Translations under genes and position numbers: made by a program
Shown: one piece after another, positions 36,397 through 47,819 of the stretch
Layout of the letters: every line of letters starts with the position of its first letter
Position numbering within the stretch: the stretch's first letter is position 1
Notes under the pieces: model-generated
What the model was told of the DNA's origin: nothing
The model's input: the letters and a program-made list of their open reading frames with translations, nothing else
Database searches by the model: none
Assembly: GCA_029204225.1 (NCBI GenBank)
Contig: CM055095.1
Coordinates: 66,117,940 to 66,179,939, forward strand
Length of the DNA stretch: 62,000 bases
Direction of reading: 5' to 3'
Source of the DNA: Diphasiastrum complanatum
Lineage: Eukaryota > Streptophyta > Lycopodiopsida > Lycopodiales > Lycopodiaceae

Positions 36397-37598
36397 CTAG
36401 CTTGGTTCAATCATTGCTTTACTAATCACTCCAAGTGATGATCTGAACTTCATAAAAGGTGTCTTTTGAAGTGGTTTAGTAAGTAGATCAGCTACACATT
36501 CATTGCTTGGAACATGCTCCAAAGCAATCTCCTTGGCTTGCACCATTTCTCTCACAAAGTGATGGCATATCTCAATGTGCTTAGATCTTGCATGGAAGAT
36601 TGGGTTAGATGCAAGGTGTTGGGCTGATATATTGTCATTGTAGATGATTGGTGCCTCCTCTGAATCCATGATCTTTAGCTCCACCAATAATCTCTTGATC
36701 CAAAGTACCTCCTTTGTAGTGGTTGTCAAAGCTTTGTACTCGGCCTCGGTTGAAGATAGAGATATAGTTTCTTGCTTTTTTGAAAGCCATGAAACCACAC
36801 CTTCTCCTATGAAAGTTGAATAGGCACTTGTTGATTTCCTATCCCTCTTGTCCCCTGCAAAATTTGAATCACTAAATGCATGAAGGTTAATCACATCTCC
36901 TCTATATAGAATCCCAAAATCCAATGTACCCGAGATGTATCTTAAAATCCTCTTAGCCTTTTTCCAAAGGATATTCAATGGCTTTTGCATGGATTGGCTC
37001 AACCTACATACACTAAAGCTAAGATCTGGTCTAGTTATAGTGATCCACATTAAGGAACCTATAAGTTGTTTAAACAAAGTGATGTCCATGAAGGATCTTT
37101 CATCATCTTCATTTGGCACTTTTACATCTTGCTCCATTGGTGTGTCAACACTTTTGCATACTTCCATCTTAAAGTTCTTCAAAAGACTTTGAGCATAGTT
37201 TACTTGACTTATAAAGATAAAATCAGACCCTCTAAGTACTTCTATGCCTAAGATGAAGTGAAGACACCCTAGATCTACCATCTTGAACTCTAAGGATAGA
37301 TCTATCTTGATTTTTTCAATACCATCAACACTATTTCCACTAATGATGATGTCATCTACATAAATGAGTAAAAGTACAATACCAACATCATCAACTTAAT
37401 GTAAAGAGTGGGATCATATTCACTTTGAACAAAAGAAAGTGAAAAAAGATAGCAATGTAGTCTTGAATTCCAAGATCTCGAGGCTTGCTTCAAGCCATAG
37501 ATGCTTCTTTGGAGATGGCATACTTTGTTCTCCATTCCATGCTTGATGAACCCTTGTGGCTGCTCCATATAGATATCCTCTTCCAAAAAACCATTCAA
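36397..37598 (-). pseudogene. Element F reverse transcriptase C-part and RNase H
   Basis: 37356-37598 reads EEDIYMEQPQGF, SIYGLKQASRSWNSRL and then shifts frame. LIYVDDIIISG is readable at about 37345-37370. 36397-37281 is open for 294 codons through LHFILGIEVL, IDTPMEQ-type text, LIGSLMWITITRPDLSF and the RNase H blocks SDSNFAGDKRDRKSTSAYS and ISLSSTEAEYKAL, to ADLLTKPL. The stop is at the usual place close to the PPT. Confidence 0.87.
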
Positions 37599-37619
37599 GA
37601 AAGCATTAGAGACATCTAT

Positions 37620-38636
37620 TTAACATAGAATCCATCCAAAATGTGATGCAAGTGCAATGATTAGCCTTATTGTGACCATCTTGGCCACGGGTGCAAAAGT
37701 TTCCTCATAGTCTATCCCTCTCTCTTGAGCATAACCTTTTGCAACTAATCTTGCTTTATGTTTGTTAACACTCCCATTTGCATTCAACTTAAGCTTGAAG
37801 ACCCACTTGCATCCTATTACATTCCTTTGAGGTCTCTCAACAAGCAACCAAGTTTCATTCTCAATCAAGGCATCATACTCATCCAACATAGCTTTATACC
37901 ATTCTTTGGAGCTCAATGCATCTTCAACATTAGATGGTTCTTCAAAACTAGATAAAGCATAAGAAGTGGATGAGATACCCTCAACTTGCTGTCCTTTGCC
38001 TTGATATGTGAGTCTTGATGGCTCCACTTTTGCCCTTGAAGATCTCCTTGGTGTGATAGGTGGGTTTGGTGCTTGCTCCTCCATGAGCTCCTCCTCAAAA
38101 CCAAGATCTTGCTCCTCGGCCATCTTCTTCTTGACTGTTGGAGCACTTGAGCCTTCTTCAAGCATATGCATATGATGTTCATCAAAGATGACATCCCTTG
38201 AAACAACAAATTTGTTCAAGGATGGGAGATAGACTTTGTAGCCCTTGCTTGAGCTTGCATATCCAAGCATGATCCCTCTTGTGGAAGATGGATCCTCCTT
38301 GGTTCTTGTTTCCAATGGCACATGCACATAACATATACACCCAAAAACTTTCAAGTGACTAAGATTGGGTTTCTTTCCATACAACATCTCATAAGGAGTT
38401 TTGCCTTCAATTGCTTTGCAAGACACCCTATTCATCAAGTAGTTTGCACATACAAGAGACTCACCCCAAAAGGATTTAGGCAAAGAAGCATCTAATCTTA
38501 AAGCCTTAGAACATTCACATAATGTTATATTCCTTCTTTCAGCAACTCCATTTTGTTGAGGAGTTTAAGGACAAGAAGTCTCTTTCTTGATCCCTTCCTC
38601 CTCACAAAAGGCCTTGAACTCATTGGAGATGAATTC
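37620..38636 (-). pseudogene. Element F integrase C-part to RT start
   Basis: Contains SFWGESLVCANYLMNRV, LSHLKVFGCICYVHVPLETR, SRDVIFDEHH, the linker RRSSRAKVEPSRLTY and the RT opening NVIGCKWVFKLKLNANGSVN, ETFAPVAKMVTIRLIIALAS. The region 38484-38636, which should carry the catalytic Glu block, has stops. The frame ends at 37620 where MDVSNAF should follow. Confidence 0.86.
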
Positions 38637-40363
38637 TCAACCATTGTCACTTCTAAGAATCTTGATGCTATGATTATGATGCTTTTCCACAAACAACTTG
38701 AACTTTACAAAAGTGTCAAATACTTGAGACTTGAAGGAAAGTAAGAACACCCAACAATATCTTGAGTAGTCATCAATGAAGGTTAAAAACATGGATGAAC
38801 CTCCATTAGATTTGGTGCTAGCAATGTGCACATCCGAGTGTATGAGTTCAAGAGGATGAGATGACTTTGTGATGGAGTTAGGAAACACCTTCTTATGTGC
38901 CTTGGATAAGGCACAAGCTTCACAAACCTTGTCTTCCTTCCCAATAGACCTTGGTAGGCCTAAAGCATACTCCTCCTTGATCATAGCCTCCGTGGAACCC
39001 GAGTTGACATGTCCAAGTCTTTTGTGCCATAAAGTAAAGGTATATATCTTGCTCTTCTCGGCCAACATGACAACATTAGTATCCACAAATGCATCCAACT
39101 TATAAAGTTTGCCAAGTCTAGTGCCCTTAGCCACTATATTACCTTTCTTCTTGATGAAACATTCATTTGAAGCAAAGTCAACATTGAAACCATTGTCTAC
39201 CATTTGGCCAACACTTAGTAGATTCTTTGTTATTGTAGGAATGTACAAAACACCTTCTATGTTGATCTTTTTGGAAGATCCTAAGCAAAGGGGAATGCTA
39301 CCAACTCCTTCAATCTTACAAGCTTCATCATTTGCTCTATAGATAGACTTTATAGGTCCATCATAAGATAAGAGAGAAGAGAAAAACTCTCTTTCACTAG
39401 TCATGTGTGAACTAGCACCCAAGTCAATCCACCAAGGATCTTCTCCTTTGAAGCTTGTTGAAGAAAATATGGACATTATGAGAGAGTCCTCATGTGAACT
39501 CTCCTCCTCCTCCTCTTTGCTCATGTTGGCTTGGCTTTGATCTTGCTTCCTCTTGAAGCATTCCAAGGCATAATGCCCCATCTTGCTACAATAGTAGCAC
39601 TTCACCTTTGATTTGTCCTTCTTGACTTTGGTGGTTGATGGAGATGCCTTTGAGGGTCCTTCTTGATCCTCAAGCTTTGCAGGCTTCTTGAATTTTGATC
39701 CTTTGCCTTTGGACTTGCCTCTGCCTTTGGTGAAGAGAGCTTGGTCATCTCCACCTTGGATGGAAAGCCTATCCAGCCTCTCTTGCATTTGGCTCCTTCT
39801 TGATTCCTCGGCCATGAGTGTGCCTTGGAGTTCTTCAAGTATGGGTAGTTTACCCATAATTGCATATCCCTGAACCAAATTGTCAAATTCAAAACTTAGT
39901 CCATTCAATATGAGTTGAACAAGCTCTTCATCCTTGATAGGATCACCTATGAAGGCTAGCTCTTTGTTCAATTCCTTTACTCTTAGGACAAAAGTATGTG
40001 CACTCTCTCCTTTCTTTGATAGCTTCTATAGATTTGATTCTTCAAATCTAACATTCCAGTTTGGTTCTTGGATTCATAGACCTTTTGCAAAGTCTCCCAA
40101 GCATCTTGAGCCGCAATGAAATGTCCTACCTCTCTTAAGAGTTCATTTGCAACATTCATTTTTATGCAATGTAGTGCAACATTGCACCTCTTGATGTATT
40201 TGGCTTTTTTTTAAGGATGAATAGGTTCACCCTCCTTACCATTTACAATTTCCATTAGATCTTGCATGATCATGATGGATTTTATTCTAACTTTCCATAT
40301 GGAATAGTTAGTTTTGTTGAGCCTTTCATTAGTATCCAAAAGATATGCATTTATAGATGCCAT
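38637..40363 (-). pseudogene. Element F Gag, protease and integrase start
   Basis: The probable start Met is at 40361-40363 (MASINAYLLDTNERLNKTNY). A stop near 40210 and a frameshift near 40030 break Gag. From 39971 the frame is open for 444 residues: Gag tail, knuckle CYYCSKMGHYALEC, protease site WWIDLGASSHMT (Leu replaces Ser of the DSGA motif), HHCC domain WHKRLGHVNSGS..CEACALSKAH, and the integrase Asp blocks LIHSDVH and RSDNG, ending at a stop. The protease change alone probably inactivates it. Confidence 0.86.
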
Positions 40364-41162
40364 CTAGTCTCCTAATCAAGGACTTGACACAAATGAAGGT
40401 TACTTCTATTGATTTGATTGAAGATCTACCTTATCCCACTTCTTAGGGGCCTGAAAAGATCAGTAATAGACTTCCTATAAAGATTTAAGAATGATCTCTA
40501 ACAAAATCAAATCATAGAATACTAGAAACAATGCACTTGCTTGATTGAAGTAGACAATACTAGTAGAATTGCCCCTCTTTCTATAAAGAACATTAAAGCT
40601 TCCAAATGATGTGATCAAGAGTGAATTTCAACAACCTAATATACTTCCAAAATCACTTTTGAAAGATCTAAATGGAACTTAATGAGGATGCAACACAATC
40701 TACTATCCAATCACAAGCAAAAAATGATCAAAATTGATGAAAAATGGATCTAATTTGGTGCATAAGTCAAACAATGGTTGGACTGAACCTAAATCACTTT
40801 AGGAGGTGTCCACTACACCTTAGAACAGCCTTGAAGAGTCCCCAAAACTCTGATCTTCCCTCTCCTTGAATGCTAGAAAGCCTCCTCTATAAAATCACCT
40901 CCAAAGCTCGCTTAGAAATCAATGCTTGGAGCAAGCAAAACTTGCTATCATGGTAATATGAATTGAATTCAACTTTGCCTCTAGTTTTAGACACCTAAAC
41001 ACCTACAAATGAAGTCACACAACACCAATCTCCAATGTATTTGACTCACTTTGAGTTCTAGATTCAATACTAGATGCTAAGATCCAATCTACACAAGATT
41101 TAGATAAAAAATTGTGATCAAATTGAATGAAAACCAAGGATTTAGCTCATTTCAGCCTTTAA

Positions 41163-41174
41163 GCTCTGATATTA
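41163..41174 (-). other. Element F primer binding site (degenerate)
   Basis: The plus strand reads GCTCTGATATTA, two bases from GCTCTGATACCA, directly before the LTR. Confidence 0.7.
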
Positions 41175-41856
41175 TGTAAAAATTACAGCAAATAAGGATC
41201 CTAAAACACTTGAAATGATGAGGGAAAAAATAGATTATGATTTCATAAGATTAGCACAAGTTGAACCATCAAAATCCATCAAATATCTATGCTTGAACCT
41301 CACTAAATGGCCCACATCCTTGAAGAAGGCTTCACACGTGTGAAAGTACGGCCTCCCACAGTCTGAGTACTGTACACCAGACCTAAATTCAATCCTATAA
41401 TCATTAGTAATCACAAGTACTCAAACAATTATGAACATAGAGAGCAATTGCACCATTATGAGAGAAAAATCATGAAATTGCTTGATTGATTTTGGTGAGA
41501 TATCATCACCTATATATACATGATCCATCACGGTTTTTGGCAGGTATGAGCAGCCCTAAACCTATCCCTAATGCTAATTTTGGTGGATCTTTCATCCCTA
41601 CCAAGTTAGGGTTGGAATCTTGGAGATCCCTCAACAATGCAAAAATTACCAAAAATAGCTCCTATTTTTTCTCTCTTGTATCTAAGCATAATTTGGACTC
41701 ATTCCAAAGGTTCTAACACTTAGGTCTACTTGAGAACATCCTTATGAATGGAATCCTATGCTATTTGGCACATGTGACAAGCCACATCATGACCATCTAA
41801 CTATTTACAAGTCATATGACCAAAACTAGTCAAGCTAGAATTGTGAATTTTTAACA
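41175..41856 (-). repeat. Element F 5' LTR (682 bp)
   Basis: Same length and ends as the 3' LTR. TATATATA at 41511-41518. Confidence 0.92.
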
Positions 41857-42073
41857 TGACACTCACTGAGAGACATGAAATGACTAGAAGGTCAGTCTCC
41901 AACCTTGCATCCAATTCTCCCACAGAAAGAAGAGAAGGAATGTGTTTTTTTTTTCCCAAAAAAACAAAAAACTACATGCATAGTTAAACTACAAGCATAG
42001 CATCCAAGCGTTCACAACATCCAATTCAATGTAGAACTTGTTTCCATCTTATCCAAGGCCGCATCTTAGCCGG

Positions 42074-42085
42074 GCTCTGACACCA
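42074..42085 (-). other. Element E primer binding site
   Basis: The plus strand reads GCTCTGACACCA, one change from the initiator-Met tRNA primer site, one base from the LTR. Confidence 0.75.
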
Positions 42086-42086
42086 A

Positions 42087-42493
42087 TGTAAAGACCACTA
42101 GGAAAAATCCCTAAGATGAGGATAGAAAAACACAACAAGAGAGACTATGGAGAAAACCACCCAACCAATTCTAGATCCCTCCTGGATCTAGCTCGCAAGC
42201 TGTGTGATACCAAGAGGAAAAGAGCTCTACTGGCAACCTAGACCAAAGTCGTTGACGAGAAAATCTCTACCTCAATATATAGAGAGTATGATCATGTGCA
42301 TGAACCCATGCAAACCCCATGCAGGCCAACTATAAATAGGTCACATCTCTTCATGCATTCCTCTTGCCTATATCTGTCTCACACACGTACATGCACTACT
42401 CCATATGTCTCAATTAGAGTGTCTGGGTCCTCTCAAGGTCATTAGTGGAATTAAATCTAGGCGTGACCAATAATCTCGAACACTAGAAGGCTT
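42087..42493 (-). repeat. Element E 5' LTR, truncated
   Basis: TGTAAAGACCACTAGG onward matches 33352-33838 to about 42493 (..CTCGAACACTAGAAGGCT), then stops matching. The last ~80 bp are missing. Confidence 0.75.
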
Positions 42494-43184
42494 AGATTCC
42501 TTATTTTTTCAACTTGACTCTGTGAACTTGGCCCTCAAACTTATTTATTTACAACTAGGGCCCAAATCACTAGAACACAACTTAAACTATTTAACTAGTG
42601 TGCTCATTGGGTTGGGCTTACACATGCCAGACGCCAGTGCCCTCGCACTTACTACCTACTTACAATGTACTGTGGCGGGGCCCACTAGGTAAGGCTTGGC
42701 CAGCAGTATTTCAAGTGGTGGGACCCACTTGTTTATTATTGTGCATGAAATACCCACAACAATCTTCCTCATGAATGCTAGGTTTTTCATTATGGAGAGA
42801 AATCAAAGTTCAAAGTTAGGTTTGGACCTACTATAAAAGGATGTAACTCATGGAAAGAGAAGACATTCTCTCTCTCTCTCTTATCTCATTCATGCTTACA
42901 CATGGTTCTCTTTGGGTTCTACTATCCATTGGTGCACTATATTGGTGATATCTTGCAATTTTAGAATGTTTATTTTATGTTATTTTTGGATCCACACATG
43001 TGAAATATAGTAGCTTACTATTTTTTTATGGACCAACAAAGTAGAACTCACATGAATCATGTGAGTGCCCTTGTGCTTTCTTAGAACCAATAGATTTAAG
43101 TTGTGTTTATTTGAAGGGCTTGGATTAGAATCCTTGCCCCAATGAAGTAGCCAATGAGAGTGAAGGAGGCTCACCTCCAAAATC

Positions 43185-43190
43185 TATAAG
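43185..43190 (+). promoter_or_regulatory. Element G LTR TATA box
   Basis: TATAAG in CTATAAGAGGG, about 50 bp before AATAAA at 43236, in the arrangement expected of U3-R. Confidence 0.5.
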
Positions 43191-43316
43191 AGGGAGCCAT
43201 TTCCTTTGTATGGTACCATCTTCCATTCTCATTCTAATAAAACTCTCTTGGGTTTTCCATCTCCATCTCTTTCTCTCTCCTCTTCTCTCTTCTTCCTCTC
43301 TCTTCTTCCTCTCTCT

Positions 43317-43378
43317 CTACGTTGGGATAGAATAGCTTTGGGTAGGCGCTCGAGCCCCCAAAGCTTTTCTCAACCTAG
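43317..43378 (+). other. Double-stem hairpin unit 3
   Basis: The inner stem AGCTTTGGG (43334-43342) pairs with CCCAAAGCT (43357-43365), 9 of 9. The outer stem CTACGTTGGGA (43317-43327) pairs with TCTCAACCTAG (43368-43378) with one mismatch and one G-T. Confidence 0.6.
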
Positions 43379-43379
43379 G

Positions 43380-43382
<3 letters not shown>

Positions 43383-43451
<69 letters not shown>
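43383..43451 (+). repeat. (CT)n microsatellite
   Basis: About 69 bp of CT between hairpin units 3 and 4. Confidence 0.96.
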
Positions 43452-43454
<3 letters not shown>

Positions 43455-43513
43455 CGTTGGAATAGAATAGCTTTGGGTAGGCGCTCAAGCCCCCAAGGCC
43501 TTTCTCAATCTAG
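43452..43513 (+). other. Double-stem hairpin unit 4
   Basis: The inner stem GCTTTGGG (43470-43477) pairs with CCCAAGGC (43492-43499), one G-T. The outer stem CTACGTTGG (43452-43460) pairs with TCAATCTAG (43505-43513), one mismatch and two G-T. Confidence 0.55.
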
Positions 43514-43514
43514 G

Positions 43515-43655
<141 letters not shown>

Positions 43656-43727
43656 CTTGCTATGCAGGTGAAGGTGAGGTTGCCGCCCCCAGCGACGAAC
43701 CTCTATACTACAAAGACGACACAACAA

Positions 43728-43745
43728 TGGCGCCGTTGCCGGGGA
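43728..43745 (+). other. Element G tRNA-Asp-type primer binding site
   Basis: TGGCGCCGTTGCCGGGGA lies one base after the LTR end ACACAACA. It matches the complement of a plant tRNA-Asp 3' end, used by some gypsy lineages. Confidence 0.75.
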
Positions 43746-43788
43746 GCGCCACACACTCACTTCGTCGCATAGCTCTCTCTCTCTCTCT

Positions 43789-43846
43789 AAGTAGCGACTG
43801 AATAGTTTGGGGAAGGTGCTTGGGCCTCCCAAACCTCTCACTATTT
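43789..43846 (+). other. Double-stem hairpin unit 5
   Basis: The inner stem GTTTGGGG (43805-43812) pairs with TCCCAAAC (43827-43834), one G-T. The outer stem AAGTAGCGA (43789-43797) pairs with TCACTATTT (43838-43846), one mismatch and one G-T. Confidence 0.55.
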
Positions 43847-43870
43847 GGGCTTTCTTTCTCTCTCTCCTCC

Positions 43871-43989
43871 TCTTTGTGCTATGCAGGTTGAGGCAGGGTT
43901 GACGCTCCCAGCAATGAACCTTTATGTTACATCGACGACACAACAGTGGCGTCATTGCTGGGGAGCGCCACAGACTCGCTTCGTCGCAT

Positions 43990-43990
<1 letters not shown>
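43871..43990 (+). repeat. Second copy of the LTR-end/PBS module
   Basis: TTTGTGCTATGCAGGTTGAGG through CGACACAACA and TGGCGTCATTGCTGGGGA (43947-43964) to TTCGTCGCATAG repeats about 43657-43770. The second PBS has three changes. Hairpin unit 5 precedes it. Confidence 0.7.

Positions 43991-44049
<59 letters not shown>
43991..44049 (+). repeat. (CT)n microsatellite
   Basis: About 59 bp of CT followed by CT-rich sequence to 44120. Confidence 0.95.
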
Positions 44050-44051
<2 letters not shown>

Positions 44052-44239
44052 TTTCTCTACTCTCTCTCTCTCTTCTCCCTCCTCCTCCTCTCTCTCTCTC
44101 TTTTCTTCTCTCTCACCATTCTTTTTGCACACAAAAAAATCAAAATTTTTGGGGTTAGATTAGTGTGATTTCGTGTTAGTTTTGCCGTTTTTTTCGAGAT
44201 TTTCCTGTTTTGTGAATAGACTTGTACGAAAAAAATAAA

Positions 44240-44725
44240 ATGAAAACTAAAAACTGGAAAAGAACCTAAGCCTCGCTGGTGAGCGACTCTATCTTTCAGA
44301 TAGCCTCCTCCCACGACTGCGACGGTTCTATTCCCTTTTAAACTAAAAATTGGAAGAGAACCTAAGCCTCGCTGGTGAGTGACTCTATGTTTCAGATAGC
44401 CTTCTCCCACGACTGCGACGGTTCTATTCCCTTTAAAACTAAAAATTGGAAAAGAACTTAAGCCTTGCTGGTGAGTGACTATATCTTTCAGATAGCCTCC
44501 TTCCACGACTGCGACGGTTCTACTCCCTAAAAACTTTAAAAATCGACAAAGAACCTAAGCCTCGCTAATGAGTGACTCTATCTTTCAGATAGCCTCCTCC
44601 CACGACTGTGACGGTTCTATTCCCTTAAAAAAATAAAAACTAAAAATTGGAAGAAAAACCTCAGTGTGGTGAGCCTTCTCTATCTTTTAGATAGCGTCCT
44701 CCCACGACTTCGATGGTTCTATTTC
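44240..44725 (+). repeat. Five ~96-bp tandem repeats in the G leader
   Basis: ACCTAAGCCTCGCTGGTGAG recurs at about 44264, 44360, 44457 (variant), 44552 and, degraded, near 44658, with spacing of about 95-106 bp. Each unit holds CTATCTTTCAGATAG, a 6-bp stem with a 3-base loop, then CCTCCTCCCACGACTGCGA and GGTTCTATTCCC. A partial sixth copy is near 44885. A-rich spacers lie between units. Confidence 0.8.
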
Positions 44726-45168
44726 CAAAAAAAACAAAAAAAGCCGTAAGAGAAAAAAAAAAGACGAAAAATAAAATCGTAAAAAAAATAAAAATAGAAA
44801 AAGTGAAAAAAAAAATCGTAAGAAAAAAAAGAAAAAAAAAAGACCGTAAAAAAATCGTAAAATTAAAAAAAAAATTAATTTTTAGCCCAAGCCTCTTTGG
44901 TGAGTGGCCTCCATATCAGCTATCATTGATCCTTCATTTTCATTTTTCTTGTCCATCTCCATTCAATCTTCCATCCGGTCTTTCATCTATTAAATCCATA
45001 CTGGTCTTATTTATCCATCCTTACTAATTAATCTCTTTACTTAATCATTTCTCTTCTTCTTCTCCTTCTTCTTCTTTAAAAAAACAAAAAGTCGGAACAC
45101 CAGCATCATTGTGCGGAACTCGAAGCAATCCACCAACCAACTACTTTGTGACATTCTAGAACTGAGCT
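44726..45168 (+). other. A-rich leader before gag
   Basis: Poly-A/Lys-codon-like sequence (44726-44880) and then unremarkable DNA. The 104-residue ORF at 44713 is a product of A-rich composition. Confidence 0.4.
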
Positions 45169-45897
45169 ATGGAGACCATCCTTGCAAAATTGTCTAGATT
45201 GCAGAAGTTCCCTAATGAAACAATTAGAGACTACACCAATCGGATCCATCAAATTGCCGAATCATCAGATGGAGAATCAGAGGAACTAGAGTCTTCAACA
45301 TGCGATGATCAAACAAGAATGGAAAAATGCAAAGAATTCTAAATGATGAATTACAAAGGAACTCTGTGGTACCAGAGCGACTTGAAGGCAGATCAGCACA
45401 AGATCCAAGGAAAAGCACAATCACGCAGCCTTCAGATGAGAAGTACAATGACCAGGGAAAGATTAAAGTTGATGATTCCCCCTCAACGAGCAAGTCTAAA
45501 ATTTCATTGTTCCACAATGCAGCAGCCCAAACAAATACCAAACCCGGGTATATTTATTCTTCAAAGGCCAAATCCAGGGAATCCAAGCCCAATTAGGCCT
45601 CTAGTCCAACAAGCACCAGTGCGCACAACGACAACACCTTATCCTCAATTTGTAAGATTGACTGTGGAGGAAAGTCGTCAGGTTCAAGCATACCACTACT
45701 TGGATCGACAAAGTAGTCGAACGAGCACGCCGTATCCACATTACAAATTGGGAGAGCCTATGACGTTGGGACCAGTTGTGCCAATCTATTAGGATCCAGT
45801 TTTATCTTGGGATACTCTGATGGAATGCCTCAACTACCCAATTGTTGATGAATAAGGTTATCCGGAATGGCCACCAGACCCTTATGGGAATTATTGA
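45169..45897 (+). pseudogene. Gypsy gag remnant
   Basis: ATG at 45169 begins METILAKLSRLQKFPNETIR, then DYTNRIHQIAESSDG, resembling retrotransposon Gag (ETIxxYxxRxxxIAE). TAA at 45340-45342 ends this frame. Two overlapping frames continue (45327-45596 with LNDELQRNSVVPERL; 45343-45792 with a Pro/Gln-rich C-terminal part), and readable linker-like text runs to 45897. At least two frameshifts, so not functional. Confidence 0.6.
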
Positions 45898-46223
45898 AAA
45901 TCTGGCAAGTATCAGTTCTTGCTGATCTTCTAGGTATGATTTTTCTGAAGTTGTTTGATGTTGGAACAATAGTAGCGGATTTCAGTAGACTGTTGGAGAG
46001 TTGAGAATACAGATGGGTTGTCGCTTATCTATTTTCAATTGGATGGAATCCTTTCTATGCTAGTTCGACTATCAAATGGACTCATTGGGCTATTGTGGGA
46101 ACATGGAGTCGCCTCGATTCTGCTCGATGATGGATGTGCATAGTAGTGCAGCCATGGCAATAACCATCCATGCAATCTGGAGCATGTTCCTAATAACAGT
46201 GGAGCACTTTGATGGTGCAAAAT
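45898..46223. other. Unassigned gap between G and J
   Basis: No domain is recognised in either strand. It is possibly eroded interior of G. Confidence 0.3.
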
Positions 46224-46932
46224 TGTGATGAACAAAAACAATCAATTATGATCAAAACTATGGCTTGCTGGTTTTACATGTGTGAAAACCTATCACAATA
46301 CGGACTACCAGTAGAGAATGAAGTACACTAAGATTAGAATCCAATAAAAGCATCAAATCACAAGACAAATAGTGAAATTACTCAAGAAATGCTCCAAAAC
46401 CAAGATTTCACTTGCTTGTTGATTATGGCCAAATGAGGCTCTATATATACACAAGAGATGCTATTGATTCAGCTTATTTGGCACATGTGAGAGTGCCTAG
46501 TCATCATAGGATCCACCAAAAATCATCAATATGGCACATGGTCCAAGATTCCTAACTTATAGCCACGTCCCTTGATTTGAGGCAATTTTTCTAATTTATA
46601 GGAACTGGCATAAATATCTACTACAAGTGGGATCTCACCTACTATTGATGTTTTCACACGTGTTAGCAATCCTACACACGTGTGAGATCACTCTAACCCA
46701 TGTGAAATAGCTTTTACTACCAATAAAATGATGCCAAGTGGCATATAGCTAGAAAACTAGATTTTGGCCATTTCAGCCTGTAAATCTCAAATAAAATGAT
46801 ATGTACAACCTATATGACTATTCTAAATGAAAAGTACATTTATTTCAGATGTGAGAACAGGCTCCACGCATGTGCGTTTATGATATGTACATAGATTTGG
46901 CCTAGATCAAGCATGATTTTGACAATTTCACA
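46224..46932 (-). repeat. Element J 3' LTR (~709 bp)
   Basis: TGTGATGAACAAAAAC to GACAATTTCACA, followed by CTCCTC (purine tract on the coding strand). TATATATA lies at 46442-46449. No partner copy is present, so the outer border is inferred from the TG..CA ends. Confidence 0.65.
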
Positions 46933-46943
46933 CTCCTCAAAAT

Positions 46944-47600
46944 CTAGCTTGGTAAATCTAACACGCATCTATCTCCAACTCCAAGTGCTAATCTTAACTT
47001 TACAAATGGAACCTTTGCCAATGGCTTGTTAAGTATATCAGCAATACAATCTAAAGATGGAACATGGATGAGCTTGATCTCCTTTGCTTGCACTTTCTCC
47101 CTCACAAAATGGTGTGAAAATTCGATGTGCTTGGTTTGAGCATTGAAGATTGGATTGTTGGCAAGTTGTTGGGATGCTTGATTGTCACAATAAATGCATG
47201 AAATATCGTCAGACTTGATCACATGAAGCTCCTCCAAAAGTCTTCTTAGCCATAGGATCTCCTTTGTTGTCATAGCTTTGTACTCGGATTCTGTTGATGA
47301 AATATAGATGGTATCTTGCCTTTTGAAAAGCCAAGATATAACTCCTCCACATAAGAATGTAGCAAAGGCACTTGTGGATCTTCTATCCACTTTGTCACCT
47401 GCAAAATATGAGTCCGAGTATGCTCTCAAACAAATATTATTCCCTTGATAAACGATGCCAAAGTTTCTTGTAGCCGAGATGTATCTTAACACTATGCTTT
47501 TGGCACTTTTCCAATGACATATTAGTGGACTTTGCATGCATTGACTCAATTTGCCAGTACAAAAGCTAAGATTTGGTCTAGTGATGGTCAAGTAGATCAA
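46944..47600 (-). pseudogene. Element J RNase H region
   Basis: An open stretch of 218 codons: LTITRPNLSFCTGKLSQCMQ, SDSYFAGDKVDRRSTSAFA, ISSTESEYKAM, IYCDNQASQQLANNPIF, ADILNKPL. RNase H acidic residues (SDSxFAGD, TESEY, DN) are visible. The upstream RT joins by frameshift. Confidence 0.85.
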
Positions 47601-47819
47601 AGAATCAACAATCTTTCTTTAGGTAGTGATGTCCTCAAAGGATGCTTCATCACTTTCCTTAGAAACTTTTACACTTAGTTCCATGGGAGTTTCAACTCCT
47701 TTTCAATCTTTCATGCCAAACTTCTAAGATGGATCTAGCATATTTAGATTGACATATGAAAGTAAAATCATTACTTCTAGTGACTTCTATTCCAAGTATA
47801 GCTTTTAGAAGTCCTAGAT

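Larger units (their letters stand above)
35701..41856 (-). mobile_element. Element F: complete copia element, TSD TGACA
   Basis: A 6,156-bp element with two 682-bp LTRs and a perfect 5-bp target duplication TGACA (35696-35700 and 41857-41861). The PBS is weak and there is a purine-rich PPT (minus-strand image of CTCCTCCTCAC after 36382). It is nested in element E. Gag, PR, INT, RT and RH are in order but broken by stops and frameshifts. I count roughly 14 differences between the LTRs. Confidence 0.92.
33352..42493 (-). mobile_element. Element E: gypsy-like element hosting F
   Basis: The left LTR (33352-33838) and right LTR (42087-42493, truncated) are the same family, and a PBS sits beside the right one. 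The interior between 33839 and 35700 contains a gypsy RT fragment. The rest is interrupted by copia element F. The left LTR has lost its first bases (TATAAAGACC instead of TGTAAAGACC). E abuts copia relic D at the left, but D does not resume on the right, so the flank there was rearranged. Confidence 0.65.

Noticed and set aside
44713-45027. 104-residue Lys-rich ORF
   Set aside because: It arises from A-rich leader sequence of element G and precedes the recognisable gag start.
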